A DNA stretch of 12,911 bases, taken from contig DFKQ01000083.1 of assembly GCA_002373875.1 (NCBI GenBank), positions 1 through 12,911 of the forward strand. Reading direction: 5' to 3'. The stretch comes from Lachnospiraceae bacterium UBA3641 (GTDB lineage Bacteria > Bacillota > Clostridia > Lachnospirales > Lachnospiraceae). The notes under the pieces are model-generated. The model was not told where the DNA came from. It ran no database searches and worked only from the letters and a program-made list of their open reading frames with translations. Position numbers and translations under genes: made by a program. This document shows positions 7,401 through 12,828 of this stretch, in pieces; position 1 is the first letter of the stretch; the number at the start of each line of letters is the position of its first letter.

Positions 7401-10330
7401 TGTCGGTAAGCCCTGCTTTTGATGCGGGCACGTCGAACGTGACTTTATATACGGGAGGTGATTCTTCCGAGACAAGCACAGAGCATCCGTCTAAGGGGAC
7501 CGTTACCCTCACTGTATCCAGCGATAAGGGCATCAACCTGACCAAGGCAGGCGTCAGATGGAGCATTTCGACTCAGTTCCCGCGCACGGCGGGCATGAAG
7601 GTCCTCTCGATCAAGAACTCCACGGCACTTGACACATCGGCAGGGACTTCGACGGTCACGTTTACCGCGCTTTCGGCAGGCACGGCAAGGCTCCGCGCCA
7701 CGGTGACCGACGGCGATACGGGAGTGACTGCTTATAAGGAGTGCGTAGTAACGGTCAAGGAGCTTGATAATATGCCCGAGGGCGTGAGCGTGACAGCGGA
7801 GAAGACGACTCTTGCACTTGGCGGAACTACAACTATCACGGCAGAGCTCCTTCCTGAGAATACGACCTTCAAGCAGGGATACGATAAGATAAGCTTTACC
7901 CTGTCAGGAAAGAACGCCCATTATTTTGCCCTGACAGATAACGGTAACGGTACGGCGGACATAAAGGCTCCGTCCGGTTCGCTGAATGATGACGGAAATA
8001 CCGTGACTGTTACGATAATTGCTGCCGCAAGGAACGGCGTGAGCGGACGCATAAGGATAACGGCAACCTCGGAGGGCGGCGGGGATAACCCCGGGCCGTC
8101 GCCTTCACCTGAGCCCGTGCCTGTCGGAGATGAGGCGTATGTCACCGGGGTTGCACTTAATAAGGGAGAAGCTTCGCTGTATCCGGGAGATATCCTTAAA
8201 CTCTCGGCGACGGTGAACCCGGCTAACGCGAAGGACAAGACGGTGACGTGGGCAACGAGTAATGCGGACGTTGTTACTGTGGACAACACAGGTAAAGTGA
8301 CTGCCGTTGCGGCAGGAACGGATGCTTCCGGCAGTCCGGCAGCGGCCAAGGCGGTTATAACGGCGACGGCGAAGGGTTACGAGTCCGGCAAGACCGTGAC
8401 TGCGGCATGCACGGTCACCGTGCTGCCCAAGGAAATAGTGGATACGGATAAGGACGGAAATATAATCGATCCTTCCGCTTCCGGCGTTAAAACGAAGGAT
8501 GAGTCAAGCGACGAGGCAAACATCTGGGTGGCAGGCATTGACAATAACGGCTACTACTATACTGGAAATGCGATAAAGCCTGCGATCCATGTATATAAGG
8601 GCTATAAGCTGCTGACGGAGAAGACGGATTACACGCTGACCTATAAGAACAATAAGAATGTGTCCAAGGTCGGCAGTGAAATGAAAATAACGGAAGATAA
8701 TAAGAAGCCCCAGATAATCATTAAGATGAAGGGAGCATACAGCGGGAGCGAGACTGCGTACTTCAATATAATCCCGATGCCGATCGATAAGCTGACGGCT
8801 GACAATGACATGTTCAGCGTGGAATACAAGGCCGGGAAGAAGAACCTGTTAAAGCCCACGCTCATGTATGAAGGGAATAAGGTAAAATACAGCGCGAAGG
8901 ACATAACCTTCAAGTGGTATGAGGCGGATGAGTCCGGCAATGCAACGGAAACGGAAAGCGAATGCATAGAAGCAAAAACCTATGCAGTCAAGGCATTTGC
9001 CGGGGGAAGCGGCAATTACAGCAATCCGTCGGGAGAGGAAAATTCGGGCCATAAGGTCGCAACGGTGATCGTAAGTGGCAGGATACCGATGAGCAAGGTG
9101 AAGCTTGAAGGCTTCAGGAACAAACTTGCCTATGAAGGCGGTAAGGCAGTGTCGCAGAACGCGATCCTTACTTATAAAGACAAGGGCGTGAAATCTACTC
9201 TGAGCGAATGCAAGGTTCCCGGCGGAGGCGGCGATTATACTGTCACGCATATGAACAATTACGACCTCGGCACAGCGACGGTCATCTATGAAGCTGCCAG
9301 GGACGCAAGCGGAAAGTATACCGGGAAATACAGCGGCAAGGTAGTTAAGACCTATAAGATAGCAGGGAAATACACGCTCAAGGAAGGAGACGGAGGCAAC
9401 TGCGTAGTATCGCTCAACGCTGCATCTTATCCGTATGCGAACGCGCAGATAAAGCCCGAGGTTAAGGTAACGGCAACTATCATCAATAACAAGGGAGAGC
9501 AGGAAAAGAGAGTCCTCGTACAGGGTAAGGATTATACCGTTTCCTATAAGAACAACAAGGCAGTCGCCAAGGCGGATGCGAAGAACCCGAAGAACGGCAA
9601 GGATGCAGCCCCGCAGGTGATCGTGAAGGGCAAGGGCAGCTATGTATTTGCCGACACGCCCGATATGAAGAAGGGCGTAGTCAAGAGGTTCGAGATAAGG
9701 AAGGCAGACCTTGGCAGGGACGTTATACTGACTATATCTGATATTGCCTATAATAAGACAGCGGGCAAGTATAAGAAGACGAAGCTCCTGTTCACGAATA
9801 AGGATTATATGGACCTTAAGCTCAAAGAGGGCAAAGATTATACGGTCAGCTACGTAACCTCCGACGGAAAGGATGCACCGGCAGCCGGACAGTCAGTGAC
9901 CGTGACGGTATCGGCGACCTCCGGCGGGAACTGTACCGGCTCAGTAAAGGGCAGCTACCGTATAACAAGCAGCAATTACAAGGACATCTCCAAGGCTAAG
10001 ATAGTGGTAAACCCGAATGCGAATGGCAAGGCACAGCCGTGCATCTACACCGGCAGCGGCATCGAGCCGGGGCATGAAGGGGGTAAAAATGCCCTTAAGA
10101 TAACCTACGGAAGCGGCAAAAATGCAGTGACGCTTACCGAGAAGACCGAAGCCAACCCGGATGGCGACTACGAGATCCTCGGCTACTACAACAACATCCT
10201 CCCGGGCAGCAGCGCGATCATCCTCATCCGCGGCATCGGGAACTACCGAGGCATCCGCGCAGTCAAGTTCAAGATATCCGCCGTCAAGGTCGCCAACCGC
10301 TGGGGCGGCGTCTACGGCCAGAGTAAGTAA
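1421..10330 (+). CDS. Giant secreted BspA-family leucine-rich-repeat surface protein (~2969 aa)
   Basis: This is a very large exported protein, probably an adhesin or a host/substrate-binding surface protein. It starts MKKKISRTL with a hydrophobic core and a likely signal-peptidase site after VFA (residue 28); translation from here follows a good ribosome binding site and gives an intact signal peptide. In order: an acidic Ala/Glu/Asp-rich segment (about 30-150); a region with no recognised fold but many Tyr/Asn (150-560); BspA/DUF285 repeats (about 570-940); an Ig-like domain (about 1047-1147); about 18 LRR_5 repeats with the IGxxAF pattern (about 1200-1690); a Tyr/Gly-rich segment slightly like cell-wall-binding repeats (about 1720-1990); two further Ig-like domains (about 1992-2222); a Pro/Ser linker; a Big_2 domain (about 2241-2339); and five C-terminal repeats (about 2376-2965). 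No LPXTG motif, SLH domain or C-terminal membrane helix is visible, so the mode of attachment is unclear. Family assignment is firm; ligand unknown. Confidence 0.9.
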   Translation: MKKKISRTLSGILIVGMIVTSLPVEVFADTYQADPAGGYASVEAASVEDIAFADAPAENIYTDVTDAGNALAEEADNGDALTEEDATDKVPAVEGILTGDEEVEIEDTDAEMTVLDEVVEEASDEEAVADFAENDNPETDMTSLTENNYVTDAAWAVDKNDKDNYVGESNEYMYSSYLTGTAQGERELFSAIHNDIILGEHEGKWYEGHEVIYYPATGKKVYSDRESTIPLDNAPAFTGNMVFAMKYLPAELSDQFYHFHRNSEDTGWVYTGLKAEKLYAWEYEPYEVSSETRYRRVKTVEITSGNYEVFTETGKKYTNDESISAESYGYTRQITLSGNVVLNGNDFNDASHHPIAIVALAYDAAKNAEAVEALAGGNETMIWNNDPKFAMRTAGYGSTDSSIYNRSYNYYRDDIYTAATMTVSGNFSLNPYNYYINDTDKTLTLYGCTDYNGMISSFMRGYKDDMRDQSGSGLIIHTWEIPASYNGYQVVIYNHVDEYSESYNYYSPYPNMTTNLIIEGGVTFPEDCTALLGVSSMYALCPDTITIAGDTASVGSNIKRFSNIFAGGTYSRLDIKALDTSGAEDMSEMFRNVILNPKTVSDLPDLTHFKTGKVTDMSRMFNDMRINASSTEYNVNVSNLNTSNVTDFSHMFDGYRVMVKGAGTAKYFTSVDTTEWDTGKASDMSWMFANMLFMEETGTDVLDLSGLDFTPTLTTMQGMFYGNRGISEYGDGQRGLTKIIFPANMDTSGVTDMSLMFANCSTLSQVENFTALDTDNVIDMSEMFGTALEDRLFGSVRYTPEPADTGESTGSWAEDRLYKGCGVSYYHAYPGDFGPAFSSLDLTNFNTKKVKYAYGMFSNMKRLSEIIWGTNTTFESLTDATYMFILPNMASLDLTGRKISSVKFAHSMMELENADEIILGENSLDLTHIDKSMNGRFSLSAPILSMDFSNVILGAGSFDADSLYNNYTTIYNAASGLDAVEELIFPAGVPAFTAPARLRTTFFDSDSNAYDYYRGGNSKALRLTTSAAGYEITDFKAGNSNYGYGLVGNGGTLDITMGLDENMKQNNLSALFYVDGNSGIDAAKLTPAPDISWRITAGDAVGIETATITNTNDTVYLKPEKTGTATITLTVNGGEYTATFNATVYDKTAETKLYSADGSIYMANVLSDGTYMVTGYDNLASDESIDLTGLKLGSASGTNVTVSRIGKDAFSQGGSDYSLRDTMKTLMIPASVTYIGESAFYNMTKLETVTIEAGSRLKSIGDRAFSDAGSSNGQSVSYDDDSNPIYTFKKEPFSINLPEGLEIIGDGAFASADLATIVIPSTVKSIGSSCFSGDGWRLTSAVIKTTCLESIPENLFNGKMRLESIKDGDGNDYGFEGCIRIGDYAFYNCMALTGSFSSDSLKYIGKNAFASGMGSGVPITGFTAPNVVQLGENAFERCFKMKTAVFPSLKEIPNQAFDLCSIETLDISSVVTIGQQAFSSGLSMNKVVLPDTLATIGTQAFEMNDTVKEYKLPDSLHTIGAQAFAGNTALGSIIIPDSVTSIAIASSYNGAFSGCSSLEEATIGSGISEIPDCLFYGCPIKKLTMGNNITAIGNEAFSGAALNEISLPSSLRSIGESAFKEAYYGAVKDGGEAVEGGVSTIIIPYGVTEIAKKNTGDITAFKGKQTNDNRSTYIRELYLPETVQDLSGLDLRVLFKENPADKQLEYMEEGNTTPQHVYTYDGKIYYPGTRSELEAAVFAENKDQNGNTISQGYETYGEYNVLDLFDIEYGTGWKKVNGKTVFYKEGSPVKAEAGGYTVQEAGDYYYLLDENGEYVRDRAYVDKEGTGAGAKYYIYYFGSNGVGERHEITAEAITAESAVYGFFNNTVHAAMKVSDGVPGLVRGVSDVPEAETLSSPKASDGEHKYFAYTDGTLAKGYVAGSANDGYYFDDYDKKDGRLVWYADYSVSSAKYYTDTAKANALGGSTGASFPDKDGNMVTYKNGIMSTLTGDDLSMSVSPAFDAGTSNVTLYTGGDSSETSTEHPSKGTVTLTVSSDKGINLTKAGVRWSISTQFPRTAGMKVLSIKNSTALDTSAGTSTVTFTALSAGTARLRATVTDGDTGVTAYKECVVTVKELDNMPEGVSVTAEKTTLALGGTTTITAELLPENTTFKQGYDKISFTLSGKNAHYFALTDNGNGTADIKAPSGSLNDDGNTVTVTIIAAARNGVSGRIRITATSEGGGDNPGPSPSPEPVPVGDEAYVTGVALNKGEASLYPGDILKLSATVNPANAKDKTVTWATSNADVVTVDNTGKVTAVAAGTDASGSPAAAKAVITATAKGYESGKTVTAACTVTVLPKEIVDTDKDGNIIDPSASGVKTKDESSDEANIWVAGIDNNGYYYTGNAIKPAIHVYKGYKLLTEKTDYTLTYKNNKNVSKVGSEMKITEDNKKPQIIIKMKGAYSGSETAYFNIIPMPIDKLTADNDMFSVEYKAGKKNLLKPTLMYEGNKVKYSAKDITFKWYEADESGNATETESECIEAKTYAVKAFAGGSGNYSNPSGEENSGHKVATVIVSGRIPMSKVKLEGFRNKLAYEGGKAVSQNAILTYKDKGVKSTLSECKVPGGGGDYTVTHMNNYDLGTATVIYEAARDASGKYTGKYSGKVVKTYKIAGKYTLKEGDGGNCVVSLNAASYPYANAQIKPEVKVTATIINNKGEQEKRVLVQGKDYTVSYKNNKAVAKADAKNPKNGKDAAPQVIVKGKGSYVFADTPDMKKGVVKRFEIRKADLGRDVILTISDIAYNKTAGKYKKTKLLFTNKDYMDLKLKEGKDYTVSYVTSDGKDAPAAGQSVTVTVSATSGGNCTGSVKGSYRITSSNYKDISKAKIVVNPNANGKAQPCIYTGSGIEPGHEGGKNALKITYGSGKNAVTLTEKTEANPDGDYEILGYYNNILPGSSAIILIRGIGNYRGIRAVKFKISAVKVANRWGGVYGQSK
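3136..4230 (+). repeat. BspA/DUF285 repeat block inside the surface protein
   Basis: Around eight clear copies and about three decayed copies of a repeat of about 25 residues are seen, with pattern (L/F)xTxxVxDMSxMFxx. Examples are LDTSGAEDMSEMF, FKTGKVTDMSRMF, LNTSNVTDFSHMF, WDTGKASDMSWMF, MDTSGVTDMSLMF and LDTDNVIDMSEMF. Long insertions separate some copies, notably near 3780-3920. This is the PF03382-type repeat found with LRR_5 in mycoplasma and gut-bacterial surface proteins, and the repeats probably form a right-handed solenoid. Confidence 0.8.
5018..6450 (+). repeat. LRR_5 (BspA-type) leucine-rich repeat solenoid inside the surface protein
   Basis: About 18 repeats of roughly 23 residues, many keeping the xxxIGxxAFxx signature and the LPxSLxxI/IPxxVxxI strand, for example VTYIGESAFYN, LKSIGDRAFSD, LEIIGDGAFAS, LHTIGAQAFAG, ITAIGNEAFSG and LRSIGESAFKE. 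Variants with IPxxxF (ESIPENLF, EIPNQAF, EIPDCLF) alternate with the standard form. The family is known for protein-protein and cell-surface binding. The last repeat is degraded (VTEIAKKNTGDITAF) and marks the end of the solenoid. Confidence 0.85.
8545..10315 (+). repeat. Five C-terminal ~90-100-residue repeats of the surface protein
   Basis: Each unit carries a variant of a (K/G)xDYTxxYKNN motif and most close with a GxGxY...F(K/E)I strand: TDYTLTYKNN, GDYTVTHMNN, KDYTVSYKNN, KDYTVSYVTS and GDYEILGYYNN. Approximate residue spans are 2376-2457, 2566-2650, 2666-2764, 2774-2862 and 2866-2965. The repeats are diverged, unlike fresh tandem duplications. They look like beta-sandwich stalk or wall-associated modules common at the C-termini of Lachnospiraceae surface proteins. 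I cannot name a characterised domain for them. The final unit has different base composition from the other four. Confidence 0.6.
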
Positions 10331-10348
10331 AACGCGAAGACGGGAAGT

Positions 10349-10401
10349 AAAAAACAGAACGGTTCTTTTGTCTTAACAGTGAGACAGGGAACCGTTCTTT
10401 T
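10349..10401. repeat. REPIN-like inverted pair, copy 2, doubling as a likely terminator
   Basis: AGAACGGTTC (10356-10365) pairs with GAACCGTTCT (10389-10398). Inside it TGTCTTA (10369-10375) pairs with TGAGACA (10380-10386) with one G-U pair, leaving the loop ACAG. The arms carry the ACGGTTCT core of copy 1 but have diverged from each other between the two stems. A T-run (10398-10401) follows on the plus strand and six A bases (10349-10354) precede it, giving U6 on the minus strand. The element starts about 20 bases after the stop of the giant gene and probably terminates it, possibly in both directions. Confidence 0.75.
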
Positions 10402-10426
10402 ACTGTAAAATCAGCCTGCAAGTTGA

Positions 10427-10455
10427 TTGATATCATTTGACGGATAATTTATAAT
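10427..10455 (+). promoter_or_regulatory. Strong sigma-A-like promoter of the AAA-ATPase-like gene
   Basis: TTGATA (10427-10432, 5 of 6 to the consensus) and a perfect TATAAT (10450-10455) are separated by exactly 17 bases. Transcription should begin near 10462, leaving a leader of about 57 bases. The palindrome TGATATCA overlaps the -35 (10428-10435) and recurs at 10493-10500 next to the ribosome binding site, so repression at this promoter is possible but unproven. Confidence 0.7.
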
Positions 10456-10518
10456 AGAAAAAAATGAATGGTACAGTTATTATAAAGCGTATTGATATCA
10501 GGGGGAATATAATAAGCC

Positions 10519-12093
10519 ATGGGAATATATCTTAATCCGGGGAACAGTAATTACAGAGAAACAACAAATATGGATATGTATGTTGATAAGACGGGGATGC
10601 TAAGCGTTGTAAACGGTCTTGTTGACGGAAGCAACAAATATATCTGCATGTCGAGACCGAGGCGGTTCGGGAAGACGATAGCTCAGAACATGATAGCATC
10701 ATATTATTCAAGGGGCTGCGACTCGCATGAGCTGTTTGACAGCCTTAAGATATCAGGGGATCCCGATTATGAGAAATACCTTAATAAATACAATGTTATC
10801 AAGATCGACTTAAACAGCGAGTATCAGAACACAAGGGATAAGGATTCATTCCTGGTGTCGCTTCAGACGAAGATAAATAAGGAGATGGCTAAGGAGTATC
10901 CCGGTATTGGCTTTGAAGAGAAGGATACCCTTGCGGAAGCTATCATGAAGGTGTATGACGCGTGCGGGGACACCTTTATCATCCTTATCGATGAGTATGA
11001 TGTCCTTGTCAGGGAACAGGTACCACAGAAGCTGTTTGATGAATTCCTAAGCTTCCTTAACGGACTCTTTAAGAGTGATACCTTAAGGCCTGCGATATCG
11101 CTTGCGTATCTTACCGGCATCCTTCCGATAGTCCGTGACAAGATCCAGAGCAAGCTGAATAATTTCGAGGAATATACCATACTGGATGCGGGTGATTTTG
11201 CGGAATATGTAGGATTTATTACTGATGAGGTCAAGGCTCTGTGTGCAGAGAATAACATGGATTATGAGCAGTGCCGCAGGTGGTATGACGGCTATGCGCA
11301 GAACGGGTATGAGATATACAATCCTGAATCCGTGGTAAAGTCCATGAGGAAGCACAAGTATGCGGGATACTGGAGCAAGACATCCTCGTATCAGGTAATA
11401 TCTGACAGGCTTAAGCAGAACTTCAAGGGCACCAGGGATGATGTTATAAGGATGCTGTCCGGCGAAAGGGTGGATGTCAATGTGAGCGGCTACCTTAATA
11501 CTATGGACGGGTTTGAGACCAAGGACGATGTGTTCACTTACCTCATTCATCTGGGATATCTTGCGTATGACGACGAAGAGGGAACCTGCCGCATACCGAA
11601 CGGCGAGGTGAGGCAGGAGTGGTTCAACGCGGTGGCGGCAAACAGGGATTATGAGGCCACGGATGAGATAATCAGGCAGTCAAAATCACTCCTTGACGCT
11701 ACCTTGAAGGGCGATGAGGAAGCGGTCGCCAAGGCATTGGATGTGTCGCATATGCATGTAGCGTCTAACAGGAATTATAATAATGAAGATGTTTTCCAGA
11801 GCGCGATATACCTTGCCTATATCTATGCCTTGAATAAATACCTTGTGATAAAGGAAATGACCTCGGGTAAGGGCTTCGCTGATGTTGTTTTCATACCATA
11901 CACGGCTGGCCTTCCGGCCATGGTGATAGAACTTAAGCACAATAAGACGGCAGACAGCGCACTTACACAGATCAGGGATAAGAAGTATTTCGATTCGCTT
12001 GATGTGTTCACCGGTGAAGTCCTGCTGGTGGGAGTAAATTACGATGAGACCACCAGGGAACACACTTGCAGGATAGAACGGATAACCAAATAA
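10519..12093 (+). CDS. AAA-ATPase-like / PD-(D/E)XK nuclease-superfamily protein
   Basis: A 524-residue cytoplasmic protein with the usual architecture of the AAA-ATPase_like (PF09820) plus DUF1703/PDDEXK_9 (PF08011) family. The start MGIYLNPGN followed by YVDKTG is typical of the family, and AGGGGGA lies 12 bases upstream. The P-loop is the family's variant SRPRRFGKT (45-53, Lys52); the Walker B strand is FIILIDEYDVL (153-163, Asp158-Glu159); YLTGILPI follows at 197-204. The C-terminal nuclease-like domain keeps Glu423, Asp455 (KGFADVVF), the ELK motif (Glu471, Lys473) and Gln484 in ALTQIRDKKY, so its putative active site is intact. The length is normal for the family. Members occur in many near-copies in Lachnospiraceae and Bacteroidetes genomes. 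Their role is not established; suggestions include a mobile or defence-related DNA enzyme. It has its own promoter, and a repeat copy overlaps its stop codon. Confidence 0.9.
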   Translation: MGIYLNPGNSNYRETTNMDMYVDKTGMLSVVNGLVDGSNKYICMSRPRRFGKTIAQNMIASYYSRGCDSHELFDSLKISGDPDYEKYLNKYNVIKIDLNSEYQNTRDKDSFLVSLQTKINKEMAKEYPGIGFEEKDTLAEAIMKVYDACGDTFIILIDEYDVLVREQVPQKLFDEFLSFLNGLFKSDTLRPAISLAYLTGILPIVRDKIQSKLNNFEEYTILDAGDFAEYVGFITDEVKALCAENNMDYEQCRRWYDGYAQNGYEIYNPESVVKSMRKHKYAGYWSKTSSYQVISDRLKQNFKGTRDDVIRMLSGERVDVNVSGYLNTMDGFETKDDVFTYLIHLGYLAYDDEEGTCRIPNGEVRQEWFNAVAANRDYEATDEIIRQSKSLLDATLKGDEEAVAKALDVSHMHVASNRNYNNEDVFQSAIYLAYIYALNKYLVIKEMTSGKGFADVVFIPYTAGLPAMVIELKHNKTADSALTQIRDKKYFDSLDVFTGEVLLVGVNYDETTREHTCRIERITK

Positions 12094-12119
12094 GACACGT
12101 GGACGGTTCTTCTGTCTTA
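12091..12119. repeat. REP-like singlet, copy 3, overlapping the stop codon
   Basis: A single arm with self-complementary ends, TAAGACA (12091-12097) and TGTCTTA (12113-12119), surrounds a core containing GTGGACGGTTCTTC. It matches one arm of copy 1 in layout and core, but no inverted partner follows. The TAA stop codon of the AAA-ATPase-like gene is the first three bases of the element. Confidence 0.7.
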
Positions 12120-12124
12120 TCCTG

Positions 12125-12727
12125 TCACAGCATTGCTATCATCGGGAGATTCACGGCATGACCGTGGATCTCCCTTGTTATATGAGCAACACAGTTGATC
12201 CGCAGGTCATTTTCCTCGGCCAGCACGGACAGGACACGATAAATATCATGCAGCTCAAAAGAAGGTGCTTCAAGGAAGTTTGTGGCCTGTCTTTTGGCTG
12301 AAAGCTTTGATGATGGATACAGTATCCTGGTGTAAACAAGCTTTGAAAGAATGTCATTCAGATCATACTCAAAGAGATGCCTTGAGCTTATTGTCTTACA
12401 TATCTTTTCAAGACCGAGACTGTAGTAGATCTTCTGAAGGAACAGATATCCGCAATTGTATGCCTTCTGTTCTCCCTTTTTGATGAGTTTTGCGGGCGAA
12501 TAGCTTACGATGATCTCCTTCTGTTCTTCATACTCCCTGCGATTTAATTCGTCAACGTATTCCTGTGCCCAGATATAAGGGTCCTTTCCTCCAGCTTTGG
12601 CACGGACCTCTTCGATATTTCCGAGCTTTTCGATAGTTATGGATGTTGTTCCCCCTGTTTTCTTACGTATGCTCTTCTGTACATAGAAACTGGCAGAATT
12701 TTTGGATTTTGTAACTGTTAGCTTCAT
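12125..12727 (-). pseudogene. 5' fragment of an IS1634-like (IS4-group) transposase, 3'-truncated
   Basis: The reading frame from 12727 gives 200 residues beginning MKLTVTKSKNSASFYV. It is preceded by GGGAGGG with seven bases of spacing, which makes this ATG preferable to one further upstream (12802). The N-terminus (TKSKNSASFYVQKS..., IEKLGNIEEV, WAQEYVDELNRREYEE) and the later LSKLVYTRILYPSSKLSA / LHDIYRVLSVLAEEND segment are typical of IS1634-family transposases, which usually run to about 500-600 residues. The catalytic DDE domain should follow but is missing. After about residue 176 (near 12200) the sequence no longer looks like the family and ends within some 24 residues, across a hairpin and close to a REP-like singlet. 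The fragment is therefore almost certainly inactive. The family call rests on recognition of these motifs; the exact breakpoint is inferred. Confidence 0.75.
12144..12174. other. 13-bp hairpin at the transposase remnant's 3' end, possible terminator
   Basis: GGGAGATTCACGG (12144-12156) and CCGTGGATCTCCC (12162-12174) pair over 13 positions with one G-U pair and a five-base loop CATGA. On the plus strand TTGTTAT follows, a weak U-tract, so it may end the AAA-ATPase-like transcript. No U-tract exists on the minus strand. It lies inside the chimeric tail of the truncated transposase, so it could instead belong to an inserted element. Confidence 0.5.
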
Positions 12728-12799
12728 GACGATACCCTCCCAACCCTTATCATAACACATATAGACACAAATAGCCTCATAAAATTCATATAAATTTGA

Positions 12800-12828
12800 C
12801 AAAATAAAAAGACTGGGATCCAGTCTTT
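12800..12828 (-). terminator. Minus-strand intrinsic terminator upstream of the transposase fragment
   Basis: AAAGACTGG and CCAGTCTTT (12808-12816 and 12820-12828) form a perfect 9-bp stem with a three-base loop. Read on the minus strand it is followed by TTATTTT, a U-rich tract. It ends about 70 bases before the transposase start codon, so it would stop transcription entering the element from the right, or end a minus-strand gene lying beyond the window. Confidence 0.55.

Noticed and set aside
10437..10455. TTGACG at 10437-10442 as the -35 box of the AAA-ATPase-like promoter
   Set aside because: It is only seven bases from TATAAT. TTGATA at 10427 gives the correct 17-base spacing.
12728..12802. 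Upstream in-frame ATG at 12802 as the transposase start
   Set aside because: The extra residues are unlike the family, and the ATG at 12727 has a strong GGGAGGG ribosome binding site and a typical IS1634-like N-terminus.
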